Below are positions 49,863 to 58,659 of a stretch of DNA of 64,000 nucleotides, in pieces. The translations under genes and the position numbers were made by a program. Origin of the DNA: Spirochaetae bacterium HGW-Spirochaetae-3. GTDB taxonomy: Bacteria; Spirochaetota; Spirochaetia; Treponematales; UBA12059. The number at the start of each line of letters is the position of its first letter. Within the stretch, counting starts at the first letter, position 1. The notes under the pieces were generated by a model. It searched no databases. It saw only the letters and a program-made list of their open reading frames with translations, and was not told where the DNA came from. The stretch covers positions 191,934 to 255,933 of the forward strand of contig PGXV01000007.1 in assembly GCA_002839315.1 (NCBI GenBank), written 5' to 3'.

Positions 49863-50879
49863 ATGCATGTCGGGATTATCGGCATAGGAACGTATGTGCC
49901 GGATACGTATATGAGCGCATCCGATCTGTCCAGGGCTACCGGGGTTCCCGAAGACGTTATATCTATGAAATTCGGCGTCAAGCGCAAGCCTGTCGCGGGA
50001 CTCGATGATACGACCGCCGTGATGGGTTTGAAGGCCGCCAAGGCCGCTATGGCCGAAGCCGGAATCGATGGCGAGGATATCGGTCTGGTACTTTGGTGCG
50101 GAGCGCAGCATAAGGACTATCCATGTTGGCTCGCGGGGCTGTACGTCGCCGATGCTCTCGGCGCCAAGAACGCGTGGAGCTTCGATATGGAAGCGATGTG
50201 CGGCTCCATGATGGCCGCGCTCGACGTCGCGAAAAGCCTCATGATGACCCGGACCGACCTCGATACCGTTCTTCTCGTCTCGGGTTACAGGAACAACGAC
50301 CTTATCGATCTATCGGAGCCTACGACCCGTTGGATGATGGATATCGGTTCCGGCGGATCCGCCTGTGTCCTTAAGAAAAACGCCGGAAAGAATGCCGTGC
50401 TATCGTCGGCGTTCAGGGGCGACGGATCTATGAGCCTGGACTGCATCGTTCCGACCCTCGGTACCAAGGCGTGGCCGCCGGCCGCGGGCGATCTCGAGAA
50501 GGCTCATTTCTTCATTCGCGACGAGCCGGCGTTCAAGGCCAAGCTCGGCGAGCGGACTATGCCGAATTTCTACGCGGTTATCGACCGCGCGCTGGAATTA
50601 TCGAGCGGCCTCTCGCGCTCTGATATCGGATACCTGGCGGTGCTCCACTTCAAGAAGAGCGCTCACGACGGCATCCTCGCCGAGCTGAGTCTCGGCGAGG
50701 ATCAGACGACGTATCTCGATAACTACGGCCACATCGGCCAGAACGACCAGTTGCTATCGATACAGCTTGGCCGCGAGGCCGGAAAAATCAAGGATGGGGA
50801 TAACCTGGTGCTGGTAGGCGCCGGACTCGGCTTCGTATGGGCGGCGAGCGTCGTTCGGTGGGGCCCGTATACGGAATGA
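49863..50879 (+). CDS. KAS III-like protein, second copy
   Basis: 338 residues from ATG 49863, which has GAAGGAG 5 nt upstream; the ATGs at 49836 and 49860 lie in the operator or too near the ribosome-binding site. Begins MHVGIIGIGTYVPDTYMSAS. Cys113 (MEAMCGSM) is the likely nucleophile; LHFKKSAHDG keeps a His at the HQAN position, and YLDNYGHIGQND replaces the GNTSAAS region. It is more similar to the copy at 62918 than to that at 47471 (shared KFG-K-R and KDY blocks). First gene of the rightward unit. Confidence 0.84.
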   Translation: MHVGIIGIGTYVPDTYMSASDLSRATGVPEDVISMKFGVKRKPVAGLDDTTAVMGLKAAKAAMAEAGIDGEDIGLVLWCGAQHKDYPCWLAGLYVADALGAKNAWSFDMEAMCGSMMAALDVAKSLMMTRTDLDTVLLVSGYRNNDLIDLSEPTTRWMMDIGSGGSACVLKKNAGKNAVLSSAFRGDGSMSLDCIVPTLGTKAWPPAAGDLEKAHFFIRDEPAFKAKLGERTMPNFYAVIDRALELSSGLSRSDIGYLAVLHFKKSAHDGILAELSLGEDQTTYLDNYGHIGQNDQLLSIQLGREAGKIKDGDNLVLVGAGLGFVWAASVVRWGPYTE

Positions 50880-50924
50880 CGGCTACGCGGATAGCTACGG
50901 ACGCCATAAGCAAGGAGAACGTCA

Positions 50925-51665
50925 ATGGATAGGATGAAGGATAAGGTATGCGTCGTTACTGGCGGCGCTCGCGGTATAGGACGGGGTATCGTCGAGACCT
51001 TCGCCCGCGAGGGCGCCCTACGCGTTTGGGCTCTCGATATGAACGCCAAGGATCTCGAGTCCCTCGAGAAGGCCATGCCGTGCGTAAAGGGCGCCGTGGT
51101 CAACGTGGCCGATGGAGCGGCCATCGAGGCGTTCGTGCAGAGGGCGAAGGCCGAGTTCGGACATATCGACGTGCTCGTTAATAACGCCGGCATCACCAAG
51201 GATGCGCTCATCCAGAAGATGTCCGAGTCCGATTGGGACGCCGTCATCAACGTCAACCTAAAGGGCCCGTTCCTGATGACCAAGTACATCGCGCCGGTGA
51301 TGATGGAAACCGGTTCCGGATCGATCGTCTCGATATCGAGCGTCGTGGGACTCGACGGTAATATCGGTCAGACGAATTACGCCGCGACAAAGGGCGGCGT
51401 CGTCGCCATGACCAAGGGCTGGGCTCGCGAGTTCTCGCGCAAGGGCGCGAAGATACGCGCCAATTGCGTGTCCCCGGGCTATACCCGTACCCCGATGATC
51501 GAGACCGTCCCAGAGAAGGTTCTCGAGCCCATCATCGCGCGTACGCCGCTCGGCCGGCTCGCCGAGATACAGGACATCGCCAACGGCGTACTGTTCCTGT
51601 CGAGCGACGAGGGGTCGTTCGTCAACGGCCAAGTCCTCCGCGTGGACGGCGGGCTGACGCTGTAA
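50925..51665 (+). CDS. Short-chain dehydrogenase/reductase, FabG-like
   Basis: 246-residue Rossmann-fold enzyme. TGGARGIG cofactor loop (residues 12-19), NNAG at 86-89, catalytic Ser139, Tyr152 and Lys156 (NYAATK), and SPGYTRTPM. AAGGAG lies 8 nt before the ATG. Probably oxidises a 3-hydroxyacyl-CoA (or reduces the ketone) within the cluster. The Asp38 after the second strand (WALDMN) suggests NAD rather than NADP. Sits 45 nt after the KAS III-like gene. Confidence 0.9.
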   Translation: MDRMKDKVCVVTGGARGIGRGIVETFAREGALRVWALDMNAKDLESLEKAMPCVKGAVVNVADGAAIEAFVQRAKAEFGHIDVLVNNAGITKDALIQKMSESDWDAVINVNLKGPFLMTKYIAPVMMETGSGSIVSISSVVGLDGNIGQTNYAATKGGVVAMTKGWAREFSRKGAKIRANCVSPGYTRTPMIETVPEKVLEPIIARTPLGRLAEIQDIANGVLFLSSDEGSFVNGQVLRVDGGLTL

Positions 51666-51681
51666 CCAAGGTTTTCGTGGC

Positions 51682-51703
51682 CCGGCTACGTGTTGGGAGC
51701 CGG
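51682..51703 (+). terminator. Weak stem-loop between the SDR and livK genes
   Basis: CCGGCT/AGCCGG, 6 bp with a 10-nt loop; GTTTTTCC follows 10 nt later. Too weak to call a real terminator, but it may change mRNA levels between the two genes. Confidence 0.35.
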
Positions 51704-51759
51704 CCCGTAGATAGTTTTTCCGGGCGCTTGTGCGTCCGTTAGGTTCAAGGAGGACAGTC

Positions 51760-52965
51760 ATGAAGAAAGCGTTAGCGATTGTCGCGATCGTCGCGCTCGC
51801 CGTCCCCGTGTTCGCCCAATCGGGCGGGACTATCAAGATCGGCGGCACGTGGCCGCTGGGTGATATCACCGGCAAGCAGGGCAGTATGGCCGCGCAGCAG
51901 GCCGTCGACGAGATCAACGCCGCGGGCGGGATTCTCGGCCGTCAGCTCGAGTTGATCGTCGTCGACGACGAGCTGAAGGCGGATAAGGGCGCCGCGGCGG
52001 TCGAGAAGCTCGTCACGGTCGACAAGGTCGACGTGCTTATGGGCGGTATGGCTTCCGGCGTCGCGCTTGGCCAGATCCCGGCGATGAAAAAGTACGGCAA
52101 GATCGTCCTGGCTACCGGCGCCGCGTCCTACAAGGTCGAGGAAGCGCTCGGATCCGACGCGAACTGGTATTTCCACCTGCATCCCTGGGATTACAACCAA
52201 GGCGCGAGCTACGCGCAGGGCTGGGACGAGATACAGCAGAAATACTCGGCTGTAAAGATAAAGAAAATCTTCCTCGCGTACGAGGAAGGAGCCTTCGGCA
52301 AGGCGTCCTGGGACGCCACCAAGACGCTCTTCGGAGCGGGCGGTCGCTACGTGGTCGACGGAGCCTCGTTCAAGAGCGCGGCCCTGGGCGGCGGCGACTA
52401 TGGTTCGATGCTTGAAGTGGCCAAGGAATTCAAGCCCGACCTGTTCCTCTGGGCCGGGTACGACGCTGACGCGCTACCCATGCTCGAGCAGGCCAAGGCG
52501 ATGCGGTTCACCCCCAAGATATACCTCGGGGCGCCTCCCGGATGGCCGGTCGGATTCGGTACCTCCAAGCTGTCTGAAAACGTCATGCTGTATGGCATGT
52601 GGGCTCCGTCCATAAACGAGGTCAGCGCCACCAGCAAGAAATTCTACGACGGATTCGTGAAGAAGTATAAGACCGAGCCCGCCACGTACTTCGCCCCGTT
52701 ATCCTACTCGGCGGTTTATATCTACGCCGACGCGGTGAAGCTCGCCGGAACGACCGAGACCCAGGCCGTGATAAAGGCGCTCGAAGCGACCAAGTACGCC
52801 TCGCCCCTCGGTCAGACGATCAGCTTTACGGCGTCTAACATAATCAAGCACCAGGGAATCAAGAACCAGAAAATCCTCCAGTGGCAGAATGGCCGCATGG
52901 AAGTCATCTGGCCGTTCGAATCCATGACCGCCAAGCCCGTCTATCCCTTCCCCAAGTGGAAGTAA
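51760..52965 (+). CDS. livK: Branched-chain amino acid-type ABC transporter, substrate-binding protein
   Basis: 401-residue periplasmic binding protein of the HAAT class. Signal peptide about residues 1-20 (MKKALAIVAIVALAVPVFA, cut before QSGG). Then IKIGGTWPLGDITGKQGSMA and GGILGRQLELIVVDDELKAD, family hallmarks. AAGGAGG lies 6 nt before ATG 51760; the earlier in-frame ATG is not signal-peptide-like. Related binders take amino acids, short amides, urea or aromatic acids; the catabolic neighbours favour a carboxylic acid. Confidence 0.88.
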   Translation: MKKALAIVAIVALAVPVFAQSGGTIKIGGTWPLGDITGKQGSMAAQQAVDEINAAGGILGRQLELIVVDDELKADKGAAAVEKLVTVDKVDVLMGGMASGVALGQIPAMKKYGKIVLATGAASYKVEEALGSDANWYFHLHPWDYNQGASYAQGWDEIQQKYSAVKIKKIFLAYEEGAFGKASWDATKTLFGAGGRYVVDGASFKSAALGGGDYGSMLEVAKEFKPDLFLWAGYDADALPMLEQAKAMRFTPKIYLGAPPGWPVGFGTSKLSENVMLYGMWAPSINEVSATSKKFYDGFVKKYKTEPATYFAPLSYSAVYIYADAVKLAGTTETQAVIKALEATKYASPLGQTISFTASNIIKHQGIKNQKILQWQNGRMEVIWPFESMTAKPVYPFPKWK

Positions 52966-52986
52966 GCGCGGACTGAATCGATCTCG

Positions 52987-53012
52987 GCCGTCGGCCCTTC
53001 GGGGCCGGCGGC
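52987..53012 (+). terminator. UUCG-capped attenuator between livK and livH
   Basis: GCCGTCGGCCC/GGGCCGGCGGC, 11-bp stem with one G-T pair and a TTCG tetraloop, followed by TTATT. Same position as the hairpin after ugpB, which probably limits permease relative to binding protein. Confidence 0.8.
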
Positions 53013-53036
53013 TTATTCTCGACCAAAGGGAACAAG

Positions 53037-53960
53037 ATGGCGAATAAACGGAACGCGACACTCGTCGTCGTGCTAATCATAGTGGCGGTTGCGGCGATAC
53101 TCGTATGGCGCCCTACCGTACTGATAAACGGAATCCAGGCGGCGGGCCTCTACGCCTCCATAGCGATTCCTATGGGGCTCATACTCGGTATCGTGCATAT
53201 CGTTAACCTGGCTCACGGCGAGTTCATGATGGTCGCCGCGTACGTTACCTATATGCTCTGCATAGCGACCGGCATCGATCCTTTCCTGGCTATGCTGCCT
53301 GTAGCGCTCGTGACGGCGGTCTTCGGCTTCGTGGTCTATAAGCTGACTATAAAGCAGGCGCTCAAGTCCCCGGAGCTCAACCAGCTTATCCTTACTTTCG
53401 GTATAGGGATATCGTTGACCCAGGTAGCTAACCTGATCTTCACGTCCCAGACCCGAAAAATTTCTTTCGACTACGTTTCGGCGTCGGTAGATATCGGTGA
53501 CCTGTCTTTCGGCGTCTTTAAGTTCGTATATATCGTAATAGCCGTTTTGATGGTCGTCGGCCTACGCCTCTTCCTGACCAGGACGACGACGGGCAAGGCC
53601 GCGCTCGCCGTCGGGCAGAACCCCAGGGGCGCCGCGATCGTCGGTATAGACGTGGACAAGACGTACGGCTTCGTCTTCGCCCTCGCTTCGGCGCTGCTGG
53701 GCATGATGGGCGCCGTTTTCATCACCACGTCGTCTATATTCCCGGCCGTCGGAAGCCCGTTCACGATGAAGAGCTTCTGCCTCATCGCGATGGCGGGAAT
53801 CGGTAATATACCCGGGATACTCGGGGCCAGCATACTGCTCGGCGTCTCGGAGAATTTCCTCAAGGCCTTCCGCGCGACGCGCGGTTGGGCCGATATCGTA
53901 TTCTTCGTCCTGATAATCACGGTTATTCTCGGACGCTCGATCAAGGGGAAGAAGGCATGA
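53037..53960 (+). CDS. livH: Branched-chain amino acid-type ABC permease LivH
   Basis: 307-residue permease, about eight helices. GIVHIVNLAHGEFMMVAAYV near the N-terminus and GIDVDKTYGFVFALASALLG are family blocks. AAGGGAACAAG precedes the ATG. Its TGA overlaps the livM ATG. Confidence 0.9.
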   Translation: MANKRNATLVVVLIIVAVAAILVWRPTVLINGIQAAGLYASIAIPMGLILGIVHIVNLAHGEFMMVAAYVTYMLCIATGIDPFLAMLPVALVTAVFGFVVYKLTIKQALKSPELNQLILTFGIGISLTQVANLIFTSQTRKISFDYVSASVDIGDLSFGVFKFVYIVIAVLMVVGLRLFLTRTTTGKAALAVGQNPRGAAIVGIDVDKTYGFVFALASALLGMMGAVFITTSSIFPAVGSPFTMKSFCLIAMAGIGNIPGILGASILLGVSENFLKAFRATRGWADIVFFVLIITVILGRSIKGKKA

Positions 53961-54901
53961 AGCTTAAAGGCTCGTATATAGCGGTCGTCGCCGCGGCCGC
54001 GATCGTTATCGCTTTCCCGGCCTTCCTCGGAGCCTATCCGCTCAACGTGGCGCGTAGCGTGATGACGTACATGGCTCTGGCTATCAGCTGGGACATGCTG
54101 CTTCGCTCCGGCCAGATATCCTTCGGCATCGCCGGCCTCTTCGGCCTGGGATCCTACGCCTCGGCGCTGGCCGTCCTGCGCGGCGGCATGAACCCGTTCG
54201 CCAGCGTGCTGTTCGCCGCCGCCTTCGCCGCCCTCGTGGCCTTCGCCTTGGGGTTCGCGATCCTCAGGCTACGGGCGATGTATTTTTCCATAACGACCCT
54301 CGCGCTGATGGAGATATTCCGTATAGTCATGCAGAACCTCCACGACTTCTCTGGCGGGCCGGAGGGCGTCGTCTTGCCGAAGATCATCTTCGACGGCTAT
54401 TCGCCGGCCCTCTATTGGCTGTGCCTCGGGGGACTCTTCCTGACGATCGGGGTATCCTGGTACTTCGAGAAGAGCAAGATGCACCTCGCCCTGACGGCGA
54501 TCCGCAATGACGAGACCAGCGCACGCTCGAACGGAGTCAATATCTTCAAGTACCTGCTCATCGCCTTCGTCGCTACGTCGGCTCTGCAGGGCATGATGGG
54601 AGCCATCCAGGTGCAGTCATACGGATTCACGACTCCGGATACCGCGTTCGACGCCAACTTCCTCATGCTGCCGATGGCGATGGCCCTCCTCGGCGGCATC
54701 CACAGCACGATCGGCCCGATGGCCGGCGCCGTACTGCTCGGGATAGCCTCCGAGTGGCTCAAGCTGAAGATACCGTACGGGCACCTCGTCGTGTACGGGG
54801 TCATCATCATCCTGGTCATCCTCTTTATGCCGCAGGGCTTGTTCGGGCTGGCGCGCAAGGCGATGAGAAACCGCCGCAAGGCTGGAGCTAACAATGAGTA
54901 A
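53957..54901 (+). CDS. livM: Branched-chain amino acid-type ABC permease LivM
   Basis: 314-residue partner permease. The ATG at 53957 overlaps the livH stop (ATGA); the longer open frame from 53885 lies inside livH. SGQISFGIAGLFGLGSYASA and GGIHSTIGPMAGAVLLGI are characteristic. Overlaps livG by 8 nt. Confidence 0.9.
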   Translation: MKLKGSYIAVVAAAAIVIAFPAFLGAYPLNVARSVMTYMALAISWDMLLRSGQISFGIAGLFGLGSYASALAVLRGGMNPFASVLFAAAFAALVAFALGFAILRLRAMYFSITTLALMEIFRIVMQNLHDFSGGPEGVVLPKIIFDGYSPALYWLCLGGLFLTIGVSWYFEKSKMHLALTAIRNDETSARSNGVNIFKYLLIAFVATSALQGMMGAIQVQSYGFTTPDTAFDANFLMLPMAMALLGGIHSTIGPMAGAVLLGIASEWLKLKIPYGHLVVYGVIIILVILFMPQGLFGLARKAMRNRRKAGANNE

Positions 54902-55613
54902 GCTAGAGACCGTGGGATTGACGAAGTCGTTCAGCGGCCTCGTCGCCGTGAAGGATGTCTCGTTCCATATGGACGAGGGCGAGATACTCGGTATCATCGG
55001 CCCGAACGGGGCCGGGAAGACTACCTTCATCCACCTCGTCTCGGGGATCCTGATGCCGACCTCCGGGTCGATCACGTTCAAGGGACGTGATATTACCTAC
55101 GCTCCCGCTCACGTCCGCAGCCGGATCGGCATAGCCCGTACGTATCAGCTCATCCATCCGCTCGAGAACCTCAAGGTCATCGAGAACGTGATGGTAGGCG
55201 CCGTGTTCAGCAAGGACAAGAGCCTCAAGGCGGCGAGGAAATCGGCGGAGGCAATATGCGCCGAGCTCGAGCTCGACGGCTTGAACCGCGATACGACGCA
55301 GCTGTCGATCCTCGAGATAAAGAAGATGGAGATCGCGAGGGCGCTCGCCAACGAACCCGAGGTGCTGTTCCTCGACGAGGTGATGGCCGGCCTCAATAGC
55401 GACGAGACCAAGCAGGTGATAGCCACCGTGCAGCGAATCGCGCGCGAGCGTAAGATGGCGGTAGGCGTCGTAGAGCATGTCATGGGCGTCATCCGCGAGC
55501 TGACGGAGCGCGTCATAGTGCTCGAGGCGGGAGAGCTGATAGCCGAGGGGCCGTACGAGACGGTATCCAAGGATCCGCGCGTCGTAGAGGCGTATCTCGG
55601 GGGGGCGGCATGA
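54894..55613 (+). CDS. livG: Branched-chain amino acid-type ABC ATPase LivG
   Basis: 239-residue ATPase. Walker A GPNGAGKTT (residues 37-45), then a signature region LSILEIKKMEIARALANEPE in which the usual LS-x-G-Q reads LSILE, and a Walker B FLDEVMAGL where the Pro normally after DE is Val. The switch His is present (VVEHVMGVI). The divergent signature loop is unusual but the ATPase residues are otherwise intact. Overlaps livM and abuts livF. Confidence 0.88.
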   Translation: MSKLETVGLTKSFSGLVAVKDVSFHMDEGEILGIIGPNGAGKTTFIHLVSGILMPTSGSITFKGRDITYAPAHVRSRIGIARTYQLIHPLENLKVIENVMVGAVFSKDKSLKAARKSAEAICAELELDGLNRDTTQLSILEIKKMEIARALANEPEVLFLDEVMAGLNSDETKQVIATVQRIARERKMAVGVVEHVMGVIRELTERVIVLEAGELIAEGPYETVSKDPRVVEAYLGGAA

Positions 55614-56314
55614 TACTGGACGTAAAGAAACTGGAAACGGGGTACGGAAAGCTCCAGGTGCTGCGGGGGATAGACTTGTCCGTAGGCAAGGAATCCGTCG
55701 GGCTCTTCGGCCCGAACGGCGCCGGCAAGACGACCCTGATCAACGCGATCATGGGCATCGTCAAGCCCTGGAAGGGCTCTATCGAATTCGAGGGCGCCCA
55801 GATCGGCAACCTGCCGACGCACATGGTCGCTCGCGCCGGCATAGCCCTGGTTCCGCAGGAGCGCGAGCTCTTCCCCGGCCTGAGCGTCGCCGACAACCTT
55901 GAACTAGGCGCAGCGTACGTTCCTCGAGGCAAGGACATCATCCCGAAGCAGCTCGAGATCGTGCTGACCCTGTTCCCAATACTCAAGGAGCGCTACAAGC
56001 AGTTCGTCGGGACGATGTCCGGCGGGCAGCAGCGGATGGTCGCGATAGGTCGCGCGCTTATGGCCAACCCCTCGTTGCTGATACTCGACGAGCCGTCGCT
56101 CGGCCTGCAGCCGTCGATCGTGGCCGAGGTTTTTGACCGCCTGTCTATTCTTAAAAAGGAGATAGCCATCCTCGTAACGGAGCAGAACGTCAGGGAGAGC
56201 CTCAAGGCGATAGACCGCGGCTACGTTATCGAGAACGGCGCCGTCGTGCTTGAGGATACGGCCGAAGGGCTCGCGAAGAACCCCCACGTCGTATCGGCGT
56301 ACCTGGGGATATAG
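55610..56314 (+). CDS. livF: Branched-chain amino acid-type ABC ATPase LivF
   Basis: 234-residue ATPase. Walker A GPNGAGKTT, signature MSGGQQRMVAIGRALM, Walker B LLILDEPSLGL, switch region VTEQNV (Gln-Asn in place of the His, as usual in LivF). Start overlaps the livG stop (ATGA). Completes the transporter. Confidence 0.9.
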   Translation: MILDVKKLETGYGKLQVLRGIDLSVGKESVGLFGPNGAGKTTLINAIMGIVKPWKGSIEFEGAQIGNLPTHMVARAGIALVPQERELFPGLSVADNLELGAAYVPRGKDIIPKQLEIVLTLFPILKERYKQFVGTMSGGQQRMVAIGRALMANPSLLILDEPSLGLQPSIVAEVFDRLSILKKEIAILVTEQNVRESLKAIDRGYVIENGAVVLEDTAEGLAKNPHVVSAYLGI

Positions 56315-56316
56315 CG

Positions 56317-57120
56317 GTGCCGCGCGCGTTCGTCGACGGGGTCGGCATAGAGTACCTGCTCGAGGGCCACGGTCCCGAGACGGTCGCGCTGCTCAACGGC
56401 ATCGGTATGTCCATGGCGCACTGGAAAACGGTCTCGGATCGTCTCGTCGGAGCCGGATATCGCGTCCTCATGCACGATTTCAGGGGGCAACTACTGTCGG
56501 ACCGGCCCAAGGAGCCGTATTCCTTCGAGAGGCATGCTCGCGACCTGGCCTCGCTCCTCCGCGAGGTCGGCGTCGGAAGGGCGCACGTAGCCGGCACGTC
56601 CTATGGGGCCGAGGTCGCGCTGACGTTCGCCCGCGATTATCCCGGCGCCTGCGCCAGCGTCGTATCGATCGACGGCGTCAGCGAGTACGACTCGGTGCTC
56701 GGCGCGGCGATAAATTCTTGGAAAGCGGCGTCCGTCGACCCGAGGGTCTTCTACAAGTCATTGATTCCATGGAATTATTCCGCGGCTTACATCGAAGCCA
56801 ACGGAGGGGCGCTACGCGACCGCGAAGAGCTGGTCGCCGCGTTGCCGCGGGACTATTTCGAGGGTTTCGTCCGGCTTTGCGACGCGTTCCTGGCGCTGGA
56901 CCTGACGAAGGACCTGGGGCGGATACGATGCCCGTGCCTGGCGTTGGTAGCCGACGAGGACATACTCAAGCCCGGGCGCTACTCCAGGATCATCGCGGAC
57001 GGCGTCCCCGGCGCTCGGTACGAGGAAATCCGCGGCTCCGGCCACGCCGTCGTCGTAGAGAAGCCTGGGGCGGTCGCCGATTCGCTCGTCGAGTTTTTGG
57101 AGGGCATGCATGGAAGGTAA
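56317..57120 (+). CDS. Alpha/beta hydrolase, first copy
   Basis: 267 residues with a GTG start 2 nt after livF. Nucleophile elbow GTSYG (Ser95), an oxyanion region NGIGMSMAHWK, Asp in ADEDILKPG and His in GSGHAVVVE complete the triad. Resembles C-C-bond or lactone/ester hydrolases; substrate unknown. Overlaps the next hydrolase by 11 nt, and the pair belongs to the transporter operon. Confidence 0.82.
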   Translation: MPRAFVDGVGIEYLLEGHGPETVALLNGIGMSMAHWKTVSDRLVGAGYRVLMHDFRGQLLSDRPKEPYSFERHARDLASLLREVGVGRAHVAGTSYGAEVALTFARDYPGACASVVSIDGVSEYDSVLGAAINSWKAASVDPRVFYKSLIPWNYSAAYIEANGGALRDREELVAALPRDYFEGFVRLCDAFLALDLTKDLGRIRCPCLALVADEDILKPGRYSRIIADGVPGARYEEIRGSGHAVVVEKPGAVADSLVEFLEGMHGR

Positions 57121-57877
57121 GTTCGTTTCCGTATTCGGCAAGAAGGTATACTACGTCGAGAACGGCGAAGGGGCACCCGTCGTCTACGTTCACGGTAATT
57201 GGGGATCCAGCGTCTGGTGGTCAAAGGTGATGGCCGTCCCGGGGCGCAGGGTCATCGCGCTCGATATGCCGAATTTCGGTCGGTCCGATAGCCTCGACGT
57301 CGCCGATATCGGAGTATACGCCGAGTACCTCGGCGGGTTCATAGACGCGATAGGCCTCGAGAACGCCGATATCGTCGGCCATTCGCTCGGCGGCGCCGTC
57401 GTCATGGCCCTGATCGCCGCCCGGCCGGAGATAGCTGCCTCCGTTATGCTCGTCGATTCCGCGGCCCCTTCCGGCCTCGTGACCCCGGAGTCCCATTATG
57501 CCGCTTTCGAGCGCTTCGCGACGAACCGCGACGCCCTCCGCGCGGGGTTGAAAGGCGCGGCTCCGACCATAACCGATATGGAGTTTCTCGACGCCATAAC
57601 CGACGACGCCCGCTTGATGGCCAGGCACGCGTTCGTCGGCAACGCGCGCGCCCTCGAGAAGAAGACGCCCGTCCAGAGACTATCCGCGTTCAAGGGGCCC
57701 GTGCTCGTCGTATGGGGGCGCAAGGACGTCATCGTCAACGAAGACATGGCTCGCGAGACCGCCGAGGCATTCGCTCGGGGTCGACTCGAGATACTCGATG
57801 AAATCGGGCACTCGGTCATGGCTGAATCCCCCGCTCTCTTCTCGAGGCTATTGATCGACTTCCTCTCCGCTCGCTGA
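57110..57877 (+). CDS. Alpha/beta hydrolase, second copy
   Basis: 255 residues. HGNWGSSVWW oxyanion region, elbow GHSLGG (Ser92), acid in WGRKDVIVNEDMA, His in IGHSVMAESP. Of the MhpC/haloalkane-hydrolase-like group. GGAGGG lies 5-8 nt before the ATG. Its sequence differs clearly from the preceding hydrolase, so the two probably act on different substrates or at successive steps. Confidence 0.84.
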   Translation: MEGKFVSVFGKKVYYVENGEGAPVVYVHGNWGSSVWWSKVMAVPGRRVIALDMPNFGRSDSLDVADIGVYAEYLGGFIDAIGLENADIVGHSLGGAVVMALIAARPEIAASVMLVDSAAPSGLVTPESHYAAFERFATNRDALRAGLKGAAPTITDMEFLDAITDDARLMARHAFVGNARALEKKTPVQRLSAFKGPVLVVWGRKDVIVNEDMARETAEAFARGRLEILDEIGHSVMAESPALFSRLLIDFLSAR

Positions 57878-57909
57878 GACCGATCCGCGGTGTCTATCGA
57901 TGATCGCAT

Positions 57910-57939
57910 TTGACCACCGCGGCATTCGGCCTATACACT
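57910..57939 (+). promoter_or_regulatory. Promoter of the tetR gene, probably leaderless
   Basis: TTGACC at 57910-57915 with TATACA at 57932-57937 (16-bp spacer) or TACACT at 57934-57939 (18 bp). ATG 57945 lies where transcription should begin and lacks a ribosome-binding site. Confidence 0.5.
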
Positions 57940-57944
57940 ATGGC

Positions 57945-58556
57945 ATGATCCATAAACCAAAGACCAAGCGCGGCGAAGAGACCCAGGAGAAGATCCTTAG
58001 GGCCGCCGAGGATTGTTTCGCTGAAAAAGGCTATTTCCAGACGGTCATATCCGATATCACTAACAAGGCCGATATCGCCCCGGGGACGTTCTATATCTAC
58101 TTCGTCGATAAGCTGACCGTCTTCAGGCACCTGATGACCGAGTTGTCGCATCGGCTACGTAGCCGTATCCATGTGGCTCTTGAGGGTTGCGAAACGCGGT
58201 TGCAGATAGAGGAACAGGGCGCCCGGGAGTTCTTCAAGTTCGTTTCCGAGCATACGGGCCTGTTCAGGATCGTATGGGACGCTCAATTCGTGGATCAGGA
58301 TGCGTTCAAGGCCTACTACGAAGGGTTCGCCAGCGCGTACGCGCGAAAGCTCGGCGAAGCGCGCGACGCGGGAGAGGTACGCGACCTCGACATGACGGCG
58401 TTATCCTACAGCTTCATAGGGATCGTAAACTTCGTCGCGCTCAAGTACGCAGTATTCGACGGGGGAGAGGTGCCGGAATCCGCGATACGCACCGTCGTCA
58501 CGCTGCTGGAGACGGGCGCGTTCATAGAATCGCCCGATTCCATGAATCGACGCTGA
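57945..58556 (+). CDS. TetR family regulator
   Basis: 203 residues. DNA-binding domain about residues 10-56 (EKILRAAEDCFAEKGYFQTV, IAPGTFYIYFVDKLTVF) and a helical C-terminal domain. ATG 57945 is preferred to 57900 because the family start and the promoter both fit it. Ordinary length, unlike the double TetR at 48503. Lies between the hydrolases and the symporter unit on the same strand. Confidence 0.85.
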   Translation: MIHKPKTKRGEETQEKILRAAEDCFAEKGYFQTVISDITNKADIAPGTFYIYFVDKLTVFRHLMTELSHRLRSRIHVALEGCETRLQIEEQGAREFFKFVSEHTGLFRIVWDAQFVDQDAFKAYYEGFASAYARKLGEARDAGEVRDLDMTALSYSFIGIVNFVALKYAVFDGGEVPESAIRTVVTLLETGAFIESPDSMNRR

Positions 58557-58594
58557 AGGCTTCGATCTTTTTTCTTTAGTCAGTGCGAAATCGG

Positions 58595-58640
58595 TTGACA
58601 GAAATATGAATCCCTTCTCACAATATGAATGATGATTCAT
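58595..58640 (+). promoter_or_regulatory. Promoter and TetR-type operator 3 of the symporter unit
   Basis: TTGACA at 58595-58600, 18-bp spacer, CACAAT at 58619-58624, then ATGAATGATGATTCAT at 58625-58640. The operator starts at the base after the -10 box, as in operator 2, and has the most symmetric arms of the three (ATGAAT/ATTCAT, 6 bp each side of GATG). Confidence 0.8.
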
Positions 58641-58659
58641 TGTTCAGTTAGGAGGCTCT

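Noticed and set aside
53885-53956. Longer N-terminus for livM
   Set aside because: The 24 extra residues lie within livH and are not membrane-like; ATG 53957 overlaps the livH stop as expected for coupled genes.
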